64,000 nt of DNA, taken from the NCBI GenBank assembly GCA_017991555.1, contig JAGOQM010000003.1:124001-188000 (forward strand), written 5' to 3'. The DNA comes from Neisseriaceae bacterium (GTDB lineage: Bacteria > Pseudomonadota > Gammaproteobacteria > Burkholderiales > Neisseriaceae). A model generated the notes under the pieces. That model was not told where the DNA came from. It saw nothing but the letters and a program-made list of their open reading frames with translations, and made no database searches. Made by a program: the position numbers and the translations under genes. Of this stretch, positions 60,076 to 64,000 are shown one piece after another (the stretch's first letter is position 1; each line of letters opens with the position of its first letter).

Positions 60076-61068
60076 ATGAACGCTAAAAAAAACACCCTCC
60101 TGATTGGCCTCTTTGTCCTCGTCGCCGCCCTCATCGGCATAGGCCTATGGGCCAGCACTCGGCCCAGCCCCGTTGTGTTACAAGGCCAAATGGATGCTGA
60201 AGAAGTTGACGTGGCCGCCAAGGTGGCCGGTCGGGTCGACGCCGTTTTTGTAAAAGAAGGCGATCAGATTAAAGTGGGCGACCCCATCATGCGCTTAGAC
60301 AGCCCCGAAATTAACGCCAAGATCAAACAGGCTAAAGCCGCGCGTGACGCCGCCGAGGCCGTGGCGCAAAAAGCGGAAAATGGCGCCCGCCCCCAAGAAA
60401 TTGAAATGGCCAAACAAAACTGGCGCCGCGCTCAGGCCGCCGCCGAGCTGGCCCAAAAATCCTATCAGCGCGTCGACAACCTAGCGCGCGAAGGCCTCTT
60501 GGCGCGCCAAAAGCGCGACGAAGCCTACACTAACTATGTGGCCTCTCGCGATCAGGCCACAGCCGCCAAGGCCCAATATGACATGGCCGTGGAAGGCGCA
60601 CGACAGGAAGACATCGCCGCCGCCAACGCCCAGGCCAAACAGGTCGACGGCGTGGTGGACGAAGCAGAAGTGGCAGAGCAGGAAGCCAACTTAAAAAGCC
60701 CGGTGGCCGGTGAGGTGTCGAAAGTCATCGCCAAAAGAGGCGAAATCAGCCCGCAAGGCGTGGCGCTGATTACCGTGGTCGATTTAAACGACCAATGGGT
60801 GGTGCTCAACGTACGGGAAGACCACCTAGCCCACTTTGCCCTTGGCCACACGTTCGTGGGCACCCTGCCGGCCCTGTCCTCTGCTGACGCCAAAACCGAA
60901 GCCACCTTCAAGGTATACGCCAGCTCGGCCTTACCAGACTTTGCCACTTGGCGCGCCACCCGCAACAGCGAAGGATTTGACCTTAAAACGTTTGAAATTA
61001 AAGCCCGCCCAACCCAGCCGATTGCTGGCATGCGCCCGGGCATGAGCGTGCTGGTGACGTTAAAATAA
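60076..61068 (+). CDS. HlyD-family membrane fusion protein
   Basis: This 330-residue periplasmic adaptor has one N-terminal membrane anchor (about residues 6-24) and a lipoyl-like half (QMDAEEVDVAAKVAGRVDAVFVKEGDQIKVGDPIMRLD). A long Ala-rich hairpin (about 75-190) and the second lipoyl half (NLKSPVAGEVSKVIAKRGEI) follow. It links the inner-membrane permeases to the TolC-like channel and resembles E. coli YhiI. The ATG at 60076 follows GGGAG by seven bases. The earlier open codons overlap the previous gene's end. Confidence 0.92.
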   Translation: MNAKKNTLLIGLFVLVAALIGIGLWASTRPSPVVLQGQMDAEEVDVAAKVAGRVDAVFVKEGDQIKVGDPIMRLDSPEINAKIKQAKAARDAAEAVAQKAENGARPQEIEMAKQNWRRAQAAAELAQKSYQRVDNLAREGLLARQKRDEAYTNYVASRDQATAAKAQYDMAVEGARQEDIAAANAQAKQVDGVVDEAEVAEQEANLKSPVAGEVSKVIAKRGEISPQGVALITVVDLNDQWVVLNVREDHLAHFALGHTFVGTLPALSSADAKTEATFKVYASSALPDFATWRATRNSEGFDLKTFEIKARPTQPIAGMRPGMSVLVTLK

Positions 61069-61071
61069 GCC

Positions 61072-62268
61072 ATGACTAAACCCCCATTGTTTCAACACAG
61101 CCTTAAGCGTGAATGGCAGTGGCTCCAACACAGCCGCTGGGATCGCGCCATGATCCTGTGGCTGCCTTTGGCCTCAGTGCTGTTCGTGTGGTGGCTATTT
61201 TCACCCCAGCTGCCACACAAACTGCCGATTGGCGTGTGGGACCAAGACCACAGCAGCGTCAGCCGCCAAATCAATCGCTTTTTAGAAGCCAGCCCCGGCC
61301 TCAGCGTGGCGGCGCAGTTTAGCGACGCCCGCGAGGCCGAAGACGCCCTACGGCAGGGCCGCGTGTATGCCGTCGTCTATCTGCCCCACAACCTCGCCAC
61401 AACCTTAAAAAATGGCCGCAGCGCCAGCGTCGTGCTCAACGTAAACGGACAGTTCGGCACGCATGCAGGGCTGATTCAACGGGACGTCATGACCGTCGTG
61501 GGCACCGTTTCCGCCGGCATTCAAATCAAAGCCCGCAGCGCCCGTGGCCAAGCGCCGCAACAGGCGCAGGACAGCTTTACCCCCATCAAAGCCAACACCA
61601 CGGCCTTATTCAATGTGGCCAGCGATTACCAACTGTTTTTAGGCAGCATGCTCATGCCGGCGCTGCTGCACATTTTTGCCATGACCGCCGGCGCCTACAC
61701 CGTGGGTCGGGAGCTGCGCGACTATGGCCTCAAGGCTTGGCTACGGCCCGATGACGATGCCGCGCCACCCAGCCATGGGCCGTTTATGCTGGCGCTGCTG
61801 GGCAAGCTCACACCGGCCATCTTAAGCCTGGGTGCCGTGAGTGTCCTCTCCTTGATTCTTGCGGCGCTGCCCCAAAGCGTGAGCGTGAGCGCTTGGCTGC
61901 TGGTGCTCATTGGCCTTTGGCTGCTACTGCTGTTGTCCTTACTTCTGGGCGCTTTTTTGGCCTTGCTGACCCTGTCCTTACGCATGGCGCTGTCAGGCAC
62001 CGGCTTCATCACCGCCCCAGCCTTTGCCTTTAGCGGCACTGGCTTTCCACTTTTGGCCATGTCAACCGGCGCTTACGCCTGGGCCGTGCTTTTACCCTAT
62101 ACCCACTACGCGCGCTTACAGGTACAACAGCTCCAGATGCAAGCCCCAGCAGGCTATGCCCTGCCGACGTTACTGGCCTTAAGCGCTGTCTGCCTGATGT
62201 TGATCCCCCTGTGTGGCCGATTGCTCCAGCGCGCGCTGGCCCGACCAGAAAAATGGGGGGGCCGCTGA
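61072..62268 (+). CDS. ABC-2-type permease, first of a pair
   Basis: This 398-residue protein has an N-terminal membrane helix, a large periplasmic domain (about residues 50-190, GVWDQDHSSVSRQINRFLEA and VGTVSAGIQIKARSARGQAP) and five or more C-terminal helices (MLMPALLHIFAMTAGAYTVGREL onward). This is the YhhJ/YbhR-like ABC2_membrane_3 layout. It starts three bases after the HlyD gene. No ABC ATPase gene is present in the cluster. Confidence 0.88.
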   Translation: MTKPPLFQHSLKREWQWLQHSRWDRAMILWLPLASVLFVWWLFSPQLPHKLPIGVWDQDHSSVSRQINRFLEASPGLSVAAQFSDAREAEDALRQGRVYAVVYLPHNLATTLKNGRSASVVLNVNGQFGTHAGLIQRDVMTVVGTVSAGIQIKARSARGQAPQQAQDSFTPIKANTTALFNVASDYQLFLGSMLMPALLHIFAMTAGAYTVGRELRDYGLKAWLRPDDDAAPPSHGPFMLALLGKLTPAILSLGAVSVLSLILAALPQSVSVSAWLLVLIGLWLLLLLSLLLGAFLALLTLSLRMALSGTGFITAPAFAFSGTGFPLLAMSTGAYAWAVLLPYTHYARLQVQQLQMQAPAGYALPTLLALSAVCLMLIPLCGRLLQRALARPEKWGGR

Positions 62269-63425
62269 TGCAACCGACACGCTTCTGGCAAGCCTTTAAA
62301 CAAACCTTTCGCCACATCTTTACCGATCAGGGCGTTCTGCTGATGGTGGTGCTGGCGCCGATCATCTACGGCTTCTTTTACCCTTGGCCCTATGGTAGCC
62401 AGCAGGCCCTTAAGGTGCCCGCCGCGGTGGTGGATTACGACAACAGCAATTTGTCGCGCCAAATCATCCGCTTTGCCAGCGCCAGCCCTAAAATTGACGT
62501 TCTGCGCCTCAACAGCGAACAAGAAGCCAAAGAAGCCCTTTGGCGTGGCCAAATTGAAGGCTATATGGTGATTCCCCCCAATCTTAAGCACGATGTGCTG
62601 CACCGCAAAGCGGCCAACGTCGCCATTGCGGGCAACGGCAGCTACGCCTTATTGAACAAATCGGTTCTGTATGGATTTTCTGAGGCCGTCGGTACCGTAT
62701 CGGCAGGCATTGCCATCAAGCAGTTTACCGCTCAAGGCCAATCCCCGGACCAGGCCATGATGAGCGCCCAACCTTTAAGCTTAAAAACCAAGGCCTATTA
62801 CAACCCGAGCGAAGGCTATGGCAGCTACGTGGTGCCGGCCGTGGCCCTGCTGATCCTGCAACAAACCTTACTCATCGGCAGCGCCCTCTTCGCCGGAACC
62901 CTATACGAGGCCAAGACGGCCCAGGGCCGTGCCCCCGTTTGGCTAGGCCGCATTGGCGCCATTAGCCTGGTGTCGGCGCTGGTGATGGCGTTCTACTTTG
63001 GCTGGCTGTTTACTTGGCAAGACTTTGGCCGCGGCGGCAATGTGCTCGGTGCCCTCTTGTTGATTCTGCTCTACGCCCCAACCGTGACGATTTGGGGGCT
63101 ATTGTGCGGGCTGTGGTTTAAGGTCCGCGAGCGCAGTGTGCAAGTGATTCTGTTCACCTCGATGCCCATGTATTTCATGACTGGTTTTTCATGGCCCAGC
63201 GAAGGCTTACCGCCTTTGGCACGGCTGCTCGGCTGGCTCATCCCCAGCACCCCCGCCATTCACGCCTCGGTACGGCTGAACCAAATGGGGGCCAGCATGG
63301 CAGAAGTCGCACCTTACCTTGTCAATATTTTGGCCTTAGGCCTGATCGGCTTGGCACTGCTGTGCTGGTTTGGCCGTACGCGCCCCCAAGCCAAAACAGC
63401 CACGCCCACCCGACGCAGCCCCTAG
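62268..63425 (+). CDS. ABC-2-type permease, second of a pair
   Basis: This 385-residue permease has the same layout as the preceding one: one N-terminal helix (GVLLMVVLAPIIYGFFYPWPYG), a periplasmic domain (VVDYDNSNLSRQIIRFASA, SEAVGTVSAGIAIKQF) and a C-terminal helix bundle. Its ATG overlaps the stop of the first permease by one base (TGATG). Similar YbhS/YbhR-type pairs export drugs together with a HlyD protein and an ATPase, but the ATPase must be supplied elsewhere here. The frame is open upstream to 62211 inside the first permease gene. Confidence 0.88.
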   Translation: MQPTRFWQAFKQTFRHIFTDQGVLLMVVLAPIIYGFFYPWPYGSQQALKVPAAVVDYDNSNLSRQIIRFASASPKIDVLRLNSEQEAKEALWRGQIEGYMVIPPNLKHDVLHRKAANVAIAGNGSYALLNKSVLYGFSEAVGTVSAGIAIKQFTAQGQSPDQAMMSAQPLSLKTKAYYNPSEGYGSYVVPAVALLILQQTLLIGSALFAGTLYEAKTAQGRAPVWLGRIGAISLVSALVMAFYFGWLFTWQDFGRGGNVLGALLLILLYAPTVTIWGLLCGLWFKVRERSVQVILFTSMPMYFMTGFSWPSEGLPPLARLLGWLIPSTPAIHASVRLNQMGASMAEVAPYLVNILALGLIGLALLCWFGRTRPQAKTATPTRRSP

Positions 63426-63465
63426 CCATCGCCCTGAACGCCTAACCTGCTTTTGTTGCCCATAA

Positions 63466-63500
63466 AAAGCCCGAGGCTGCATTTGGCAGCCTCGGGCTTT
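63466..63500. terminator. Bidirectional terminator between the exporter operon and ydfG
   Basis: AAAGCCCGAGGCTGC and GCAGCCTCGGGCTTT form a perfect 15-bp hairpin with loop ATTTG. A-rich sequence lies before it and T-residues are within the outer stem, so it can act on both strands. Confidence 0.8.
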
Positions 63501-63515
63501 GTCCCACTTGCTTCA

Positions 63516-64000
63516 TTAGGCCTTACGCGTCACGCTTAACCCTGCGTATGACTGGCACACGGGCATCATTTCCATGGTATTAATGTTCACATGAGCCGGC
63601 AAGGTCGCGACCCAAAACACTGATTCGGCCACGTCTTCGGCGCTTAAGGCATCGGTGTTGGCGTAAATTTGGGCCACTTTCTCGTCATCACCCTTAAGGC
63701 GCACGTTCGAAAACTCGGTCCCGCCCACCAATCCCGGTTCAATGTTGGTGACGCGCACCGCTTTACCCTGTAAGTCTGCCCGCAAACCCAAGCTAAACTG
63801 GCGCACAAAAGCCTTGGTGGCGCCATACACGTTGCCGCCCGCATAGGGCCAGTTGCCCGCGGTCGAGCCAATGTTGATCACGTGGCCGCGATTACGCGTC
63901 ACCATCCCGGGCAAAACCGCCCGCGTGGTCAACACCAGGCCTTTGGCGTTGGTGTCAATCATGGTGGTCCAATCATCGGCATTGGCTTCATAAGCGGGTT
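63516..64000 (-). CDS. ydfG: 3-hydroxy acid/malonic semialdehyde dehydrogenase YdfG (SDR), N-terminus outside window
   Basis: About 161 C-terminal residues of a short-chain dehydrogenase are present; the frame stays open to the window edge, so the N-terminal NADP-binding half is missing. DDWTTMIDTNAKGLVLTTRA, the catalytic Ser in HVINIGSTAGNWPYAGG, the Tyr-x3-Lys in VYGATKAFVRQFSL, and VRVTNIEPGLVGGTEFSNVR match E. coli YdfG closely. The family reduces malonic semialdehyde and oxidises 3-hydroxy acids such as serine and L-allo-threonine with NADP. An internal ATG at 63962 is not the start. Confidence 0.92.
   Translation of the reverse strand, partial: PAYEANADDWTTMIDTNAKGLVLTTRAVLPGMVTRNRGHVINIGSTAGNWPYAGGNVYGATKAFVRQFSLGLRADLQGKAVRVTNIEPGLVGGTEFSNVRLKGDDEKVAQIYANTDALSAEDVAESVFWVATLPAHVNINTMEMMPVCQSYAGLSVTRKA

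Noticed and set aside
1..64000. Neisseria-type DNA uptake sequences
   Set aside because: No recurring 10-12 base word of the GCCGTCTGAA or AGGCTGCCTGAA type was seen.
1..64000. tRNA or rRNA genes
   Set aside because: No GTTCGA-containing T-arm with matching acceptor stem and no rRNA-like stretch was found.

Overview
The window looks like chromosomal DNA of a Gram-negative proteobacterium. Outer-membrane ushers, TonB-dependent receptors, a TolC-type exporter, an autotransporter and a Slam protein are all present. The mixture (MR/P-like and type-1-like chaperone-usher fimbriae, Slam with a hemophilin-like protein, FhuBCD, NhaA, YdfG) would fit a host-associated beta- or gammaproteobacterium, but I found no rRNA, tRNA or recognisable DNA-uptake sequence that would fix the genus. 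Genes are moderately GC-rich and intergenic DNA is AT-rich.

Layout. 0-10 kb: metabolic and transport genes (the end of a BKACE-type enzyme, an AraC regulator, a CDF metal exporter, an FMN reductase, a secreted polysaccharide deacetylase coupled to a MaoC-like protein, an FAD oxidoreductase, nhaA, and a sodium:solute symporter with a 43-residue partner). 10.3 kb: a lone pilin gene. 11-18.3 kb: an operon for ferric hydroxamate siderophore uptake (fhuC-fhuD-fhuB, a PvdE/SyrD-like ABC exporter, a TonB receptor). 18.6-20.4 kb: small membrane proteins and a SatD-family gene with three evenly spaced operator-like dyads upstream. 20.9-29.3 kb: an MR/P-like fimbrial operon with a Hin-type serine invertase gene beyond its 3' end. 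Upstream of its start lies a segment of about 300 bp bounded by two 28-bp inverted sites. 29.7-32.7 kb: a pectin-lyase-like autotransporter. 33-39.3 kb: a heme-acquisition cluster (Slam, hemophilin-like protein, large TonB receptor with a Fur box). 39.7-45 kb: a frameshifted periplasmic racemase, an MFS permease, an intergenic stretch with a repeat-like element and gene debris, a GNAT protein, mobB and ynfA. 45.2-49.8 kb: a translationally coupled ABC importer operon with a cytoplasmic phosphodiesterase-type hydrolase. 49.9-50.8 kb: SMR and DoxX proteins. 51.3-58.4 kb: a second, type-1-like fimbrial operon with a DsbC/DsbG-type isomerase. 58.6-63.4 kb: TolC, HlyD and two ABC-2 permeases without an ATPase. 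The end holds most of ydfG.

The most interesting system is at 20.9-29.4 kb. Two 28-bp sites, each a dyad around a two-base core (GT on the left, AC on the right), lie in inverted orientation with cores 300 bp apart. The segment between them carries a good promoter that now points away from the fimbrial genes and into a strong terminator just outside the right site. Inversion would aim it at a gene for a small protein resembling the RNA polymerase alpha C-terminal domain, followed by the fimbrial operon. The site architecture fits a serine invertase, and a Hin-like invertase gene lies at the other end of the operon. I infer a phase-variable fimbria, captured in the OFF orientation, that uses a serine invertase where the classical fim and mrp switches use tyrosine recombinases, and that has an alpha-CTD-like protein as its first product.
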